Notes: generated from the sequence alone by a model not told the origin. 64,000 nt of DNA from Hysterangium stoloniferum (GCA_015178975.1 WHVD01000151.1:124001-188000), one strand, 5' to 3'; counted from the first letter of the stretch, positions 34,150-47,359 are shown. Translations and numbers: made by a program.

Positions 34150-34790
34150 GTGGGTGGTGGGCGTTTTTAGGCGCCGCAGGCCCTATTTGTGAGGGTGCGG
34201 AGCGCCCGAGCTTTTTCCCCAATTTGTGAGGGCGCGCAGCACCCGAACCTCACTGTGTGACTAAGCTGAGGGCGCGTTAGCGCCCGAAGGCTGTTATTAG
34301 TCAGCGCGGGAGCAAATCCGGAGGCTTTTAACATTCGCGGGAGTATTTTGAACGCCGCGGGAGTATTTCTGCACTCGCGGGAGTATTTTGGTGCCGCGGG
34401 AGTATTGTTACAGGTGCTGGAGTGTTTTGTCACGTGCACGGAAGTATTGTTACATGCGCGGGAGTATTTTGTAACGCCGCGGGAGTATTTGTCACATGTG
34501 TGGAACCATTTCACAGCCTAATGAAGACATTTCCCACGCACGACTCGCCAAGGAACATTTCCCGCGCCCTTCATGTAAGCATTTCCCACATCGTTTCCGG
34601 GGGAATTTCCCGCGCCCTTCACACAGTGATTTTCCATACCTTCGCGGAACTATTTCCCACGCCCTTCACACAGTGATTTTCCATACCTTCGCGGAACTAT
34701 TTCCCGCGCCCCTCAGGCATTTTCCACACATTTTGTGGAACTATTTCCCACACCCCTGTGAAGCCATTTCCCCGGAGAAGGATGGTAATC
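34150..34790. repeat. GC-rich interspersed short repeats
   Basis: About nine copies of GCGGGAGTATTT-type units lie between 34310 and 34495. They are followed by ~60-bp repeats containing CACACAGTGATTTTCCATAC and CGCGGAACTATTTCCC (34610-34745). The motifs echo the TGCGCGGGAATATTTGTCACA part of LTR1, so this may be a derived LTR fragment. Confidence 0.6.
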
Positions 34791-34809
34791 CCCAGAGGAG
34801 GTCTACATG

Positions 34810-35235
34810 GTTTTCCGGGTTAATTAGAATAAAATACAATAAATCAAAATAACATAGGATAAAATACAAATAAAATAGGAAAAATCGAAATAAATACAAA
34901 AAATAAAAGTAAAATGCTTAAAAATTGAATTAAACTAAAGCAAAATGTAATAAATCAAAATAGAATACAATAAATCAGGATAAAATAAAATAAATCAAAA
35001 TCAAATACAATAAATCAAAATAAAATGTTTAAAAATAGAATACAATAGAATAAACCAAAAATGTAATAAATCAGAATAAAATACAATGAGTCATAATAAA
35101 ATGCAATAAAACAAAACAAAATAAAATAAAATAAAATAAAATACAATAAATAACACTAAATTCAAATGAAGTACAATAAATTAAAATAAAATATAATAAA
35201 CTAAACTAAATTACATAAAGTAAAATAAACTACAA
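34810..35235. repeat. Low-complexity AATAAAATACAATAAATC repeats
   Basis: About 400 bp are made almost only of A, T and occasional C/G in irregular AATAAAATACAATAAATC units. No coding potential. Confidence 0.85.
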
Positions 35236-35280
35236 TACATGACAGTAAGATCAACTCAATGTTTGATTGAAACCATTGCT

Positions 35281-36672
35281 GCTTTTGAAACTATTGCACC
35301 TTTTGTCACTGTTGCACCTTTTGTCACGGTTGCACCTTTTGTAGCTGTCATTTTGTCATGTAACAGGTAGATTTGATATCAATTACTCAAGCTGCTAACT
35401 AAATTGTCACGCTACAGTCCATTCGTTTGGTTTTTAGTCTCTCATCAGACAGAGTCAATTGTTATAATGCATGTATTCAACATACGAACATTACCAGGTA
35501 TCTGAGCTATTAATGTTTGATACATGTAGTTAGGATACCTGTTTGTGAATGGACAGTAAAGATTCAAAATGCATATCATTTCTTAGCTAAAATTAATCTG
35601 AGACGATTGTAACAATCATGCACAGCCACACTATATTTCGATCATGCACAGTTATTATGTAGCAACCGTAGTTTGTACGCAGTAATGCGCAGTTGCGCAG
35701 CACCATGCCTATGTATTTAAACAGCTGAGCTGGATCACGAAAATATAACTTTTGAAACCCCCTAAACTAGACAACTTTGTCACATTTGCATTTGTGCATC
35801 TTATTCCACCTGTTCCAGGTTTACAGGATATTACCTTTCTCAGGTTAACGAGAATCACCCTTATTACTAACATGACTTATCTTAGTTACGCACTCCGAAT
35901 GAAAGCTATTCGTTCGTCTTCTGATATTTCACTTTATCTTTAACTACTATTAAACAAGAACCCTAAACTAATAGTCTATTGACACACTCATCCCTTTCAT
36001 ATATAACAAGTTGATTTCTTTAAGTTACTGCTAAGTACCTAAGGACTCTCAGCATAAGACATACATCACACATTTCCATTTGTCACCGTTGTTTCCATTT
36101 GTCACTGTTGCACCTTTTGTCACTGTTGCACCTTTTGTAGCTGTCATTTCCTTTTGTCACCGTTGTTTCCCTTTGTCACTGTTGTTTCCCTTTGTCACTG
36201 TTGTTTCCCTTTGTCACTGTTTGTTTCCCTTTGTCACTGTTGTTTCCCTTTGGGAACGTTGTTTCTCTTTGGGAACGTTGTTTCCCTTTGGGAACGTTGT
36301 TTCCCTTTGTGAACGTTGTTTCCCTTTGTGAATGTTGTGACCTTTGTGACCTTTGATTCATTTGTGACCGTTAATTCGTTTGTGGCCATTGAGTCTTTTG
36401 CAACCATTGATTCCTTTGTAACCGTTGACTCCTTTGTAACCATGGACTCCTTTGTAACCGTTGACTCCTTTTCCGTTCTACGAACACTTTCTGTTCTACG
36501 AACACTTTCCATTCTACGAACACTTTCCGTTCTACGAACACTTTCCATTCTACGAACACTTTCCGTTCTACGAACACTTTCCGTTCTACGAACACCTTCC
36601 GTTCTATGAACACCTTCCGTTCTACGAACACCTTCTGTTCTACGAACACCTTCTGTTCTAACAGTTTCTCTT
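35281..36672. repeat. Composite 18-19-bp minisatellite, split by a solo LTR
   Basis: Units CACCTTTTGTCACTGTTG (35281-35353 and 36071-36160) pass into TTTCCCTTTGTCACTGTTG, then TTTCCCTTTGGGAACGTTG, then CCTTTGTAACCGTTGACT. From 36470 to 36660 they become TTTCCGTTCTACGAACAC. The solo LTR 35354-36070 lies inside. The order of unit types parallels the composite locus at 2088-3714. Confidence 0.9.
35354..36070 (+). mobile_element. Solo LTR, family LTR5
   Basis: A 717-bp segment starts TGTCATGTAAC and ends ATACATCACA, with exact CATTT duplications (35349-35353, 36071-36075). A TATTTAAA box at about 35712 may be its promoter. It is a third example of an LTR inside an 18-bp minisatellite. Confidence 0.88.
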
Positions 36673-36930
36673 TTACAACAATGGACCTCGGAAATACTTT
36701 AGAGTTGTGGACGCGGGGGGGTTTGGGGGGCAGGTCGCGAAGCGACCGCCCCGCAGCGTAGCAAGGGTTCCCAGACTTGTAATAGCATTATATGAGCTCA
36801 TATATGCTATTATTATGCAAAGTTAAAAGGAATAAGGCCTTATATTTCACAATAAAAATATAATAAAAATAATAATACATTTGAGAAAATATTAAATAAT
36901 TCAGAGAAAATTAAGAGAACTTTATGAGAT
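36673..36930. other. Short spacer with GGTCGCGAAGCGACC
   Basis: The palindrome-like GGTCGCGAAGCGACC at 36733-36747 matches 13133-13147. The surrounding G-rich sequence also resembles that site. No gene recognised. Confidence 0.4.
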
Positions 36931-38543
36931 AAAGCTGATACCTCACAATATCCATGATGTAGTCCAAAGCTTTGGATTGAGTTCCACGTATTTGGGAAGG
37001 TCAGACCATTTTATCTTGATGTCATTGGTGTTAAAAGCGATCCTTTTATCCTTAGGTAAGTTATCAATAAGTGCGCTGGCTCAAGGCTGTGTTGGAGTTT
37101 GAAAGGGAGAGTTAGGTACTCCACCGTGATGCTGTCCCAAATTTCCTCCATAGTCTGAACTATTAGAACTCCCAGATAAACTGCTAGGGGTCCTCCTGGT
37201 GGCAGAAAAGGATTAGAGGAGATCGGCAGGGAATGGCGGGGATCATTGGGATTCAGCGATCCTCGACCAGCAACCTGACCAGCTATACCCTCGGTGAATG
37301 TGGTAGAGAAGGACGGTCGACCCCTGTTGGCAACGATCGATTCCTAGTCACGGGTTGTTCATCACCAAAGTTAGGATTATCCACAATTCTTTCAAACGCG
37401 ACGCAAGAGCGATGGATCCCCTGATGGGTGCTGGGCTGGGTTCTGTCACGATTTCTCTCTCGATTTCAAAGGCTGACGTGGCTGAGGCTGATGGAAGGGA
37501 GTGCAGACTTTAATCCCCTTTTCCTGAAGATGATCTGCAACTTGCATCCTCATATCCAACAGGAAGTCTTGCAAAATAACAGGATGATTGAGTGAATGGA
37601 GGAACGAGTATCAGGAGACCCATTTAGGTTGCAAACAAATGAATTAGTCATGGAGCTGGGCGAATTGGGCACTTGAATCAAATTATTATAAGGGTAAAGC
37701 ACTTCCAAAACCATTTTATCGAGCCTCCTCTGATTTCCCTTCAACCGGCCCCTTAGAGTAAAGTACGCAAACGATACATTTCGTGTGACTCCGTTAAGAG
37801 ATTCCTCCAACATTCAGATGTACATATACTGGTAGTCAACCTTGGGCACGATGTGATCCCCACCAAGTAGGACATGAAGGATTTGCAACACATCATCGTG
37901 TGCACAGAGTGCTTTGAGGAATAAAGAGAACACTTCCTGCTTGAAAATTGTCCTTCCCCCTTCCATAATGGAAATAACCTCACTTGACCATTCGGGAATC
38001 AAGTGGGTCAGATCCTCAAGGGTTCCTGGTCACATGAATAAGTCCTGCACCAATAGGATGGCCTGATAACAACCTCACCAGACTGCTACAGTCACTGGTA
38101 AAGAAGGGTAATCTGTATTGTACTCCTCCACGAAAGGAGTAATCTGATCCATGGAGATTTGATTGGTGTAGTACATGTCCCATTTTACATCAATAGGCTC
38201 AGTGTACATAAACTATATGACCTCCAAAGAACTGCTTGAGGATGACCTGCCTTGGCAGGAACAAGAGAATGGGCTCAAGTGCACAGGTAGGCTCGACATT
38301 CGCTCCAGGGGTGCTCAACTGCCCAGTTGATGGACATTTTTCATGTGGATCAGGGGGAGTATCCATTGACAGTCCAGCTGCTGCTCCAGGGAAATTCCCA
38401 GAAGGAACTGGTCTTTGAAAAGTCAATGAAGACTTCCTCATGGTGACATTACGGGGTGGTTCCAGACTAGCAGGTCTTTGACGAGGTTTTGAACTACTTG
38501 GGATTGTTGAAGATCTCGGTGTTTGGTTCTTGCCAGTGGTCAT
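36931..38543 (-). pseudogene. Gag-like relic of a second retroelement
   Basis: A minus-strand frame begins MTTGKNQTPRSSTIPSSS at 38543, only 76 bp inside an LTR2 copy, which is the position of a gag start. It is basic, Ser/Pro-rich at its N terminus and then meets many stops and frame changes down to 36931. The last part contains DHLQEKGIKV and Gln/Pro-rich sequence. No RT or integrase is left. The assignment rests on position and composition. Confidence 0.55.
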
Positions 38544-38619
38544 TTACGTGCTTAGAAATTAATAGTAGTAGAGTAACGTTTTCTTTGTAGGGAAAGAGCG
38601 GTCCAGCTCGGATCACCAC

Positions 38620-39253
38620 TGTGAAGAGTGGTGGAAGTTCTAACCATTCTATATACGAAGAATATTGACCGTTTAGGTACGACACAAAGATGTATTGACT
38701 ATCTAAGTCTAATACAGACTGAACACGTATTGACTACCTAGTTCAATACGGTTGAGTGAAATAGCTATCTAAACTAGAGTAGAGAGCTAAAATGAATAAG
38801 GAGAATTGACTGTTAAGTATGATTCTGAATGACTGCTTGAGTGTAGAAGAGAGTAATGAGAGAGTCAAATAACAGAGTAGCACAGATGTAGTCCGCACGG
38901 ATTGAGATATAGATGGAGTTTCGACTGGTACAGTTCGAAACTCTGATTGCATAGATAGTTAAAGCCCATCTGTGATGGTCAAGACGATACCCCAATCACA
39001 ACTTACAGGACACTAACTGGTGTCTGGGTAAGTTGTGGTTGTGGGGTAAAAGTGTCTGAGTTCTAACTATGGGTGCTAGAATACACAAGTCTGGTGTGTA
39101 TGCGCCCACAAGAGTCAATGTACCGCATACATAGGTTGTCGAACTAATTATAAGTGTATAATAAAATAGAGAGAGAGTAGAAATAATAATGGAAATATAG
39201 TATGAGCTCATCCAGACTATATTTCCTGAGTATATTTCGCTGTACCTCTCACA
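38620..39253 (-). mobile_element. LTR2-family 5' LTR of the Gag-bearing relic
   Basis: A 634-bp LTR has TGTGAAGAG at one end and CCTCTCACA at the other. Unlike other copies its flanks do not match (ACCAC and ACTAG), as expected for one LTR of a longer element. Directly inside, on the minus strand, GTGGTGATCCGAGC could be a primer-binding site and the gag-like ATG follows. Confidence 0.7.
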
Positions 39254-40191
39254 ACTAGAGACTGGATCAGGGGTGTAACTTGTTCGAGGGTCAAACTTGT
39301 TCGAGATTGAAACTGGATTCTAAGTACATGAATGTAGCAGACTTATATACACTTTGAAATGTAATAATACCAAATCCAGTATTAATGAGGGGCAGAACTA
39401 TTAAACATAAAATGAACCAAGTAAATACTAAACTGGGAAATAGGGATGGAACAGAATGGGAGTGGAGAATGAATCATGACAGGTCATTAGAACATAACAG
39501 GAATGGGGCTCTGTTAGAGGGGTTCTGGGGAGTCCAGTCAGGGTCTGGTGACTGGTCCGTGAGATACAGAGTGTCGGGTGTATATAAGGTGGAGTTCGGA
39601 GTCCGGTGCAGTTCGGAGTCCGGTGCAGTTCAGAGTCCGGTGCAGTTCGGAGTCCGGTGCAGTTCGGAGTCCGGTGCAGTTCGGAGTCCGGTGCAGTTCG
39701 GAGTCCGGTGCAGTTCGGAGTCCGGTGCAGTTCGGAGTCCGGTGCAGTTCGGAGTCCGGTGCAGTTCGGAGTCCGGTGCAGTTCGGAGTCCGGTGCAGTT
39801 CGGAGTCCGGTGCAGTTCGGAGTCCGGTGCAGTTCGGAGTCCGGTGCAGTTCGGAGTCCGGTGCAGTTCGGAGTCCGGTGCAGTTCGGAGTCCGGTGCAG
39901 TTCAGAGTCCAGTGGAGTTCGGTCTGATGACTGGTACATGAGACACATGACAGACTGTTTGACCATAACGAGAGCAGGGTTCTATGCTCTGTTAGAGGGG
40001 TTCCAGGAGTCTGGTTGGAGTCTGGTAACTGGTCCATGAGATACAGAGAGTTGGGCATAAACAAGGTGACATGCAGGCTCTGGTGGGGACTCCAGTTGTT
40101 GTAACTATACAATATAGAGGGTCGGGAGCATGTAGGATGGGGTCCGGGGGCCCGGAGGCCTGGAGGCCAGTGGGCTTTCCAGTTCCTGACA
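39254..40191 (+). mobile_element. Partial LTR4-like element with an internal minisatellite
   Basis: Segments with GACAGGTCATT, GGGGCTCTGTTAGAG and GGTCTGGTGACTGG match the 3' half of LTR4, and the end CCAGTTCCTGACA resembles its terminus. The 5' end is not found. It is expanded by a 17-bp tandem array. Confidence 0.7.
39586..39915. repeat. 17-bp minisatellite (about 19 units)
   Basis: Head-to-tail copies of GTGCAGTTCGGAGTCCG are nearly perfect from 39600 to 39905. They grew from a motif present once in other LTR4 copies. Since 17 is not a multiple of three, the open frames on both strands repeat every 51 bp and are not genes. Confidence 0.95.
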
Positions 40192-40333
40192 ATTTCAGAG
40201 GGAAGATACTGTATATGCAAGAGTGTTTACAGATACTCAGAGTTCCAGAGAGTTCTGGATATCAAGTGTACAGAAAGAACAAAGGAGCAGATTACATCAA
40301 GACTAATTCAAGATTAAAACTGAGGAGTAAATA

Positions 40334-41085
40334 TGTTAAGGGTCATGCAGAGCTTAACAGAGGGCTTCCAGAGGTACTGTATTCTGGTAGGACTTGGCTT
40401 CAGCTTATAGGCTGCACCCTTGTGAGATTATAGCATCCAATTTCAATTCAACCAAGCAGACAGGAAACCTGGGGAGTCCAGGTGTAGTCAATAGGTCAAT
40501 GTGTGAAAGTTGATGTCAAAAGACCTAGTTGGAAAGCCTACAGGCTCCAATGGGGTCGATATCATTGTGAGGTGAGGTGGAGATAGAGTAGAATAGGTGC
40601 TAGAGTTACTGGGGAAACTTAGTTGATTTTCTGACCGAATTGTATCTACAAACATCAGCTAGACTATATAGACTGTGGACTGTATGCAATACTAAATCTG
40701 GTAATAATAAAAGCCTAAACAAGTAAACATAAATCAGGATGAATAAACACCAAACTAGGTGTTAGGGATGAAATGGAATGGGGACAGAGTCTGAAACATG
40801 ACAGGTCATTTGACCATGGGAGCAGAGCTCAGTTAGAAAGCTGATGGGTTGTCTGGGCAGAGTCTGGTGACTGGTGCATGGAATGGAGTTGGACATAGAC
40901 AGGTTTGACATGCATGGGCCCTGGCAGGTTGTCCAGTTGTGAACTTCAACCTGGTGGGCATAGAGTCGAGTGCATATAGGGTGGGGTATGGAGCCCAGTG
41001 GGTTTTCCAGTTAGCTATAACCTTGTATAGAGTTGGGTGCATATAGGATGGGGTCTGGAACCCAGTGGGCTTTCTGGTCCTAACA
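40334..41085 (+). mobile_element. Solo LTR, family LTR4, copy D
   Basis: It starts TGTTAAGGG and ends GGTCCTAACA with exact AAATA duplications (40329-40333, 41086-41090). The family box TAGGACTTGGCTTCAGC starts near 40387. It is CpG-poor compared with copy C. Confidence 0.9.
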
Positions 41086-41319
41086 AAATATATGACTATG
41101 GAAGACCATATAGATGTTCCAATAATTGTACTACAAGTCTGGGAGTATAATAAGACCTATTTGGAACTGTTTCCAAACTAAGCATACAATAACAAGTCAG
41201 ATAAATGAGGATACAAGGATGGGGACAGATCAGGGAATAAGGGCAATGTCACAACCATCACAGTCACAACATTGTCACAAAAACATTCAAGGTAACATTT
41301 GACTCATCTTCAACACTTT

Positions 41320-43266
41320 TGTAATGTATTAGCCTTATTTTAATATTATTTTCTGGAAAAAGGAGTCCAATGCTCTATCAAAGTGTGCAAATACTCAATT
41401 CACTGCAAGGTAAAATAATTTAAGTATTTGATATTAATCAGTGGCAGCCTTAGTAGACTTAGAACCCCTGAAGTCAAGAGTTTACTTGAATATATGCACC
41501 CTACTTCGCAAAGAAGGTTTTGAGAGCTGCTTGTGCAAGCTTGTTCTTTTTCTGTGATAACAACTACTAAAATAAGAATAACAATTTACTGATTCCAAAG
41601 CTAGATTTAACTTCAATGCTAGCTAGTTTATATATATTTTATACTATTTGTCAAACAGTAAAAATATTTATAAACGAGTCAAAAGATTAGATATAGAATA
41701 AAACACTATTTGGCTAATATATGCTTTATTTACACTAACCTACAGGGTCTACTGTGATACTAACTTATCAGGATCTTAATGTAGTCTTAGGATCTTGCAA
41801 GGATATTCTCAGTATTTATTTATGTGAATATGCTTTACTGATTCACAATAAATGAGCAAGGGAACAGGAATTATTTGTAATATAATAATCAGTCAAATTA
41901 CTCAACAAGAGGTGACTGAAGTCTTAAACTACAAATAACAAGATATGTAACAAGCAGTCAAATTACTCAACAAGAGGTGACTGTGGTACAAAGGATTAAT
42001 GCCAAATTACTCAACAAGAGGTGGCAGGGAATCCTGATTGGTAGAATTACTGTCAAATTACTCAACAAGAGGTGACAGGGAATCCTAGGTGCTAGATGCT
42101 CAACTAAGAGGTGGCAATAAACTGCTAGCTGCAGTGACACACAGATGTGGTGTTAAATTGGTTGATAAGATTGGTTCTATTCAGGGCTGGAGCTGAGCTC
42201 CTTATATACATTTTGGTCTGAGACATTTAGAAGATTCTAGAAGATTGAATGATGTCATTCTGGAAGGAATGATGTCATTTAGAAGATTCTAGAAGATTGA
42301 ATGATGTCATTCTGGAAGGAATGATGTCATTTAGAAGATTCTAGAAGATTGAATGATGTCATTCTGGAAGGAATGATGTCATTTAGAAGATTCTAGAAGA
42401 TTGAATGATGTCATTCTGGAAGGAATGATGTCATTTAGAATTTTCTAGAATTTTCTAGAGCATAGTGGAAGGTTCTAACTACTTCTAAGACACTATAGAA
42501 TATTCTTGGCATAATGGAACATTGTAGAATTTTATAGAATATTCTACAATATTCTATCTAATATTAGTACCTATTAACTAATGTTCCATTGGAAGCCACT
42601 GGAATGTTCCAGAGAGTTTCCTGTTTTGTTGCAGTAGCATATATGATTATATAATGCTCTCGCGCCTGTGCGCGCGCATGACACCCTTCGCGTCTTGTGA
42701 CTGTCACGCGTTGTGACCGTCGCGCGCCGTTGTGACAGTCGCGCGCCTTTGTGACAGTCGCGCGCCTTGTGACAGCTGTCACATGTTGCGACGGCTGTCA
42801 CTCGTTGTGACGAGTTTCCCGCGCGCCTTGTAATAAGCACATGTGGCCGTCTTTATACTATTATATAATTATTATATTTACTTTTTAGTCAATTATAAAT
42901 ATAATAATTTTATTATAATAAAATATAAATATATATTTTACCTTGATAATGCGCGAGTATTTCAAATCGCGTTTTGTCCTTGTCGGAGTTTGAAATATCA
43001 TGTGAATATCACATGATCTTTTCGCGCGTTGTGACTAAGCGCTGAGTCACCGGCATATTAATCAAAAAAGAATAAAAGATAGAAATTTCGTAGCTCTCTC
43101 AATCTATTAGATAAAAATACAAAATAAATTGCATAATTTCAATATAAATCAATAGAATATTGTACAATTTTGTCGTCGTGATATAACTACATTTAAATAT
43201 TTGTTTTCGCAATTTGTTAGGGGAAATTGTTTTAAAAAATCGGAAAAAGCTTAGAAATACATAACA
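41320..43266 (-). mobile_element. Solo LTR, family LTR1, copy C
   Basis: Read on the minus strand it begins TGTTATG and ends ATTACA. The flanks are exact ACTTT (41315-41319, 43267-43271). Its promoter box (complement of TATATACATTTTGG) is near 42205. Between 42230 and 42440 a ~52-bp unit with AGAAGATTCTAGAAGATTG is repeated four times, an expansion not seen in copies A and B. CpG-rich repeats lie at 42660-42800. Confidence 0.92.
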
Positions 43267-43271
43267 ACTTT

Positions 43272-44700
43272 GACTTGACTCTTCAACTCTGACTTGACTC
43301 TTCAACTTCAACTCAACCCCTATTCAACTTTCTTCAACATGTCTCAGTTTGAAATCATGAATGATTTCACTATTAAATCATAACATACATAGTCATAGGT
43401 AAATGATGGAAACCATAAAAGGGCAATGAGAAGAGCAAAGGACCTCAGTCAGAAAATCTCTCTATTGTACATTAGTTGTCTATATTATTAATCAACTCTC
43501 AATCTTATCTTTTGTAATCATCAAAAATTTTCAACATTAACATCTGTGAGCCTTCATGACTGGTATTTAGCCTCTCACTTCATCCACAGGGTGAATCTAC
43601 ATATACTTTGTTGAATGAAGCTTTCTGTATTTGGTTTAGTAGAATATATAACAATTATTATTCAACTTTATTGAAAGAAATTCAATTCATATCATGCAAG
43701 AACAATAAACAAATGAATGAATATCTGTCATCCAGTCAGTTACCAAATGCAGAACAAAGGAAGTGAGTTGGAATATCCATAGATACCTGATACTATCCAG
43801 AAATGGATCCTAACACTATAATGATTAAGTGTGCATATTTCTGGGGAATGCCATGAGTTCCAGGCAGGTCAGAAGATTGGCATAGAGAAGTGACAAGAGT
43901 TGATAGAGATGATCAAGTGAAGGTTGGGTCATGGATTAAAGATGTACATATATAGAACAAATGTGGGGAGTCTGGGCAGAGTCCAGGTTGGGAAATGACC
44001 AAGGGCACTTAAAGATGCTAGCTGGGAAAGGGCAGGGTCCAATAGGTTCTGGGTCATACATAGCAGGAGGTGTCTAGTTGAGGGCAGAATACCAGAATGG
44101 GATTTGAGTTGAAGGGTACTTGAGGGATGAGGGTCAGGTTCCAGTGTATTCTGGATCTTGATACTAGTCCAGAAGATGGTTGGGAACCTGATATGATGTC
44201 CAGGAAATACTCTGTGGAGTCTCCAGGAACAGATCTTCACACCAGGCCCAAGATCTTACCCCATAAGCACTTATCTCTGTTGTCTAGGATGACCTGTCAC
44301 TCAGATTCTGTTCAGACATCCCAGACCCTCTAGATGCTTGACAATCTCCTGTCCCAATCTGTCCCAGAGTCTGTTGGATATACATTCATTCATTTGTTGC
44401 TTATTGTGTCCCCATACTTGTTCCTATTCCATCTTAATCCTTATTCCTAGTATGGCCTCCCCTGCATCATCCTTGTTTGCCCATTTTGTCTTTTTAGCTC
44501 ACTGTAGTAGTACAATAATCACTCAGTCTATATAGTCTAGGATCTGTTTGTACTTACATACAATAATCAGAATCTCGACTTAGTACATCAGGGACTTGGG
44601 AATGTCTACACCCATTATGTAGACTCCCCAGCCTCCCCAGCCTCCCTAGATCTATAGTAAGCATTTATACCGACTAGTAAATAGGGATCTCGTAAAACTA
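43272..44700. other. Old repeat remnants, no gene
   Basis: Around 43930-44240 and 44510-44590 are faint LTR4-like pieces on the minus strand (for example AGTCTATATAGTCTAGGAT and TTGTACTTACATACAAT). No coding exon recognised. Confidence 0.4.
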
Positions 44701-46240
44701 GTGTGTCTAGCCGAGCTAGCTAGCTCTCCTAAATGGCTCTCGACAATATAGACGGCATACTTACTGATGTACCCACCTCAGAATGCCATAATTGCTGTCC
44801 CCTTTCTCACTTGGGCAATATATTTGGTTGTTACAACAAGCACTACATGTCTTCCTGAGAACCAAATATATGGTCGATGCTTGTAGCTTGAAAGCTGTTT
44901 TTAAAAAAAAACTTATTTCGTTGAATGACTGCCACCATCAACAAGCTCATTCTGCTTATACAGCTTGTCCGTTGCCATACCATTGTTTTTTTTTATTGGG
45001 CTGTATTACCGTACCCTTTGTCTTCATTGTGTTGTAACTAGAGATAACTTAAATGTATTATTGATTACTTTTATTTATTTATTTGTGGAGCGTTGGAAGG
45101 CGGAGTAGCCACGCCGCTCACCTTACCCCCGCTAGATAGTCGACTGGCTCGTGCCAGATAGTATGTAGCTAGATTCATAGGGCATGGTGTTAACAAGACA
45201 TTGTATTTGATTATTTATTTATATTTGATTCTATTCATTAATATCACAATACAATATGTATTTTCGTCTCTACTCCGTCTTTCTATTCTCGACCACTATG
45301 ATTTTCGGAAATCCGATAGCAGATTCCCTTCACGAAGCTTGTCTCGATAAAAGTAGAATCCTACGAGTCCAACTAGGCGTCGTCATTGCCCGACAACATG
45401 ATTACCAGATCCGATCGGAATTCGAAGGTCGGGAAACGGCTCCTATCTTTGACAAACGTTGTAAAAAAACCCCCAAGCTGGTTGGTGTATTTCCACTACT
45501 CGCTAAATATACTGCTGCATCAGGTATAACGCAAACTGGCATTAAACCCAAATGGGTGATATTTTAAATCAAAAAAGAATCAGACATGTGCCGGAAGGCG
45601 GGCTGCATCAATCTCCTCAGGCACTCACCGACAGGGGTATCGCGATATAATATCTTACAATGTTGGTTATGGTACCCCCATAATTACGGGCATCCGCGAT
45701 ACACTTCGGGGAGGGTCATATATTCTCGCGGGTACCTTAACATTCGAATCGGCGGTTCGGTGAAAAATCAGCGTCTACACTTCGTCGCCGGGAGATTAAT
45801 AAATCTATACATCGGTAGAATCGCCGTCATTCGGGACGTAGCGATGTCTGCATTTCTATGTGCATATATTTGATATAGATAGACATGGAGATAGATAGTC
45901 TGGCAATTGCCATCGATGTCTCCTCCAAGTTTTCTTCGCGCCTGACATAGCTGATACGAAAGCCGGCAAGGCTTATGGGTTGTTGCTGGGGTCAGCAGTG
46001 ACACTAGTAGTGAGGGAATCGATAAAAGCCATGTTAATACCACAGACCGATAAGTACTAAAACAAATGTGTATCATTAATCTATCGCTCAGCGCCCACCC
46101 TTTCCATATGTAACATGAACAGTTGATTTAGAATAAGCATCTAGACAGAATATGATGGGATGATTTAATGCCGCATAAAGAACTGTTGCATCTCACAACT
46201 ATCTCGAAAGGCCGATTAGTGATAAATTCCCAGAGCCGGT
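44701..46240. other. Start of gene-bearing DNA; one possible small secreted protein
   Basis: A 103-codon plus-strand frame (45256-45567) starts with a hydrophobic MYFRLYSVFLFSTTMIFG, which could be a signal peptide, and is followed by a charged region with two cysteines. A further open stretch (45586-45873) may be a downstream exon. No family is recognised and no splice pattern confirms it, so this is only a weak candidate. The rest shows nothing clear. Confidence 0.25.
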
Positions 46241-47359
46241 TTATTTCCTTGTGAACACCTTCCCGAGTCCTTTTCCGCCCACAACACGCTCAACGTCTCT
46301 ACATGTAAGACTAAGTCGTGTGCCTCGACGTAGCAAGCCTCCCTCTCTTGAAGCTTTGCTTTCCACTTTCCCTCTTATCACGTTGCAGTTTGCAACTTTG
46401 ACAGAGCCTCCTACAGGTTCGCGCAATTCATCTTCATCCCATGGAGCCAATACATCATATTCCAGTGGTTGGATGGCATGCAAATGCTCCTTATACAGTG
46501 ATTTTGCAGTTATTACAAGACTTCGCCGTTCTAATAAGAGAGAAAGAACTGGGTTCGGATCGATGGATCTCCCAGCACAGTGGATATTGCTAGGTAAAGG
46601 CTTTATGTCGTCTGTGAGATACCTGTGATAGTTGAAAACAGCATGAGAGCCGAGGGAAAGAGTCGCAACTACTGGGTGGTAGCTTGACCCATCTTCGTGT
46701 GGCTATATGCGCAATCCAATGTGAGAAAGCTTGAGGGAACGTGGAAATACTTTACCATGATGCCTTGGCCAGGTTGATACTGGAACATAATTAAACTAAA
46801 GAATCCTGAAAAAGAACACCAATACCTCGTTGACAATGATATGATTGGGCTCGCCATGCTTTGACGAAGCAAAAGCCCCAGTTTTACGCAGTCGTTGGAT
46901 AATGTCTGGACTAAATGAATAGAATGAACAGACAAAATAATATCTACAGCTTTAAAGTTCCTACTATTCGGTAACAAAGCTAGGGAGCTCTCGAGGTACC
47001 AAGGCACCTGAAGGAAGAAGGTCCCCACCTTTGAACAGATGACGTCAGTCACTAATGGGTGATACGAATCCCCATACCCCAAACTTGTAGTCTAAGTATA
47101 CCGTCGCCATCATTTTTTGCACACAAAGTATAGCCGATCTTGTACATACCTTCGATTGGGTAGTGATTTCCATCTGACACAGCTTGATTCAGTGATCTAG
47201 TGGCAACATCATTCTTGGGGCGTGTTATCACTGCCGAAAACGTATTACCTTGCGGGTCAAATATTCTTCCTCCTCTTCTGTTATGAATTCTGGGATGTAA
47301 AATACCTCGTCTATTGGGGATGGCACAATAAAGCGAGAGAGGTTAAGGTCGCTGTCCAT
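46241..47359 (-). CDS. ALKBH6-type 2-oxoglutarate/Fe(II) dioxygenase
   Basis: A complete gene of seven exons on the minus strand. Exon 1 (47249-47359) starts MDSDLNLSRFIVPSP and carries FYIPEFITEEEEEYL. Later exons give RWKSLPNRR, LQVWGGGDLLPSG, PDIIQRLRKTG and NHIIVNEYQPGQGIM. The last begins PHEDG, supplying the H-x-D iron ligands, followed by VVATLSLGSH. The C terminus has RGTRLSLTCRDV with the paired arginines that bind 2-oxoglutarate. All introns are short and phase-consistent; no stop interrupts. This matches the AlkB homolog 6 subfamily (an N-terminal EEEEEYL helix, GxG, then HED), whose substrate is not firmly known. A Lys/Arg-rich tail of about 25 residues precedes the TAA at 46241-46243. 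Confidence 0.9.

Noticed and set aside
38620..39253. A solo LTR with a target-site duplication
   Set aside because: The flanks ACCAC and ACTAG do not match. Its position next to a gag-like start fits a 5' LTR better.
39385..40220. Repetitive open frames (repeats such as FGVRCSSESGAVRSPVQ) up to 196 codons
   Set aside because: A 17-bp tandem array read through three frames in turn. The frames are open on both strands and lie inside an LTR4-like element.
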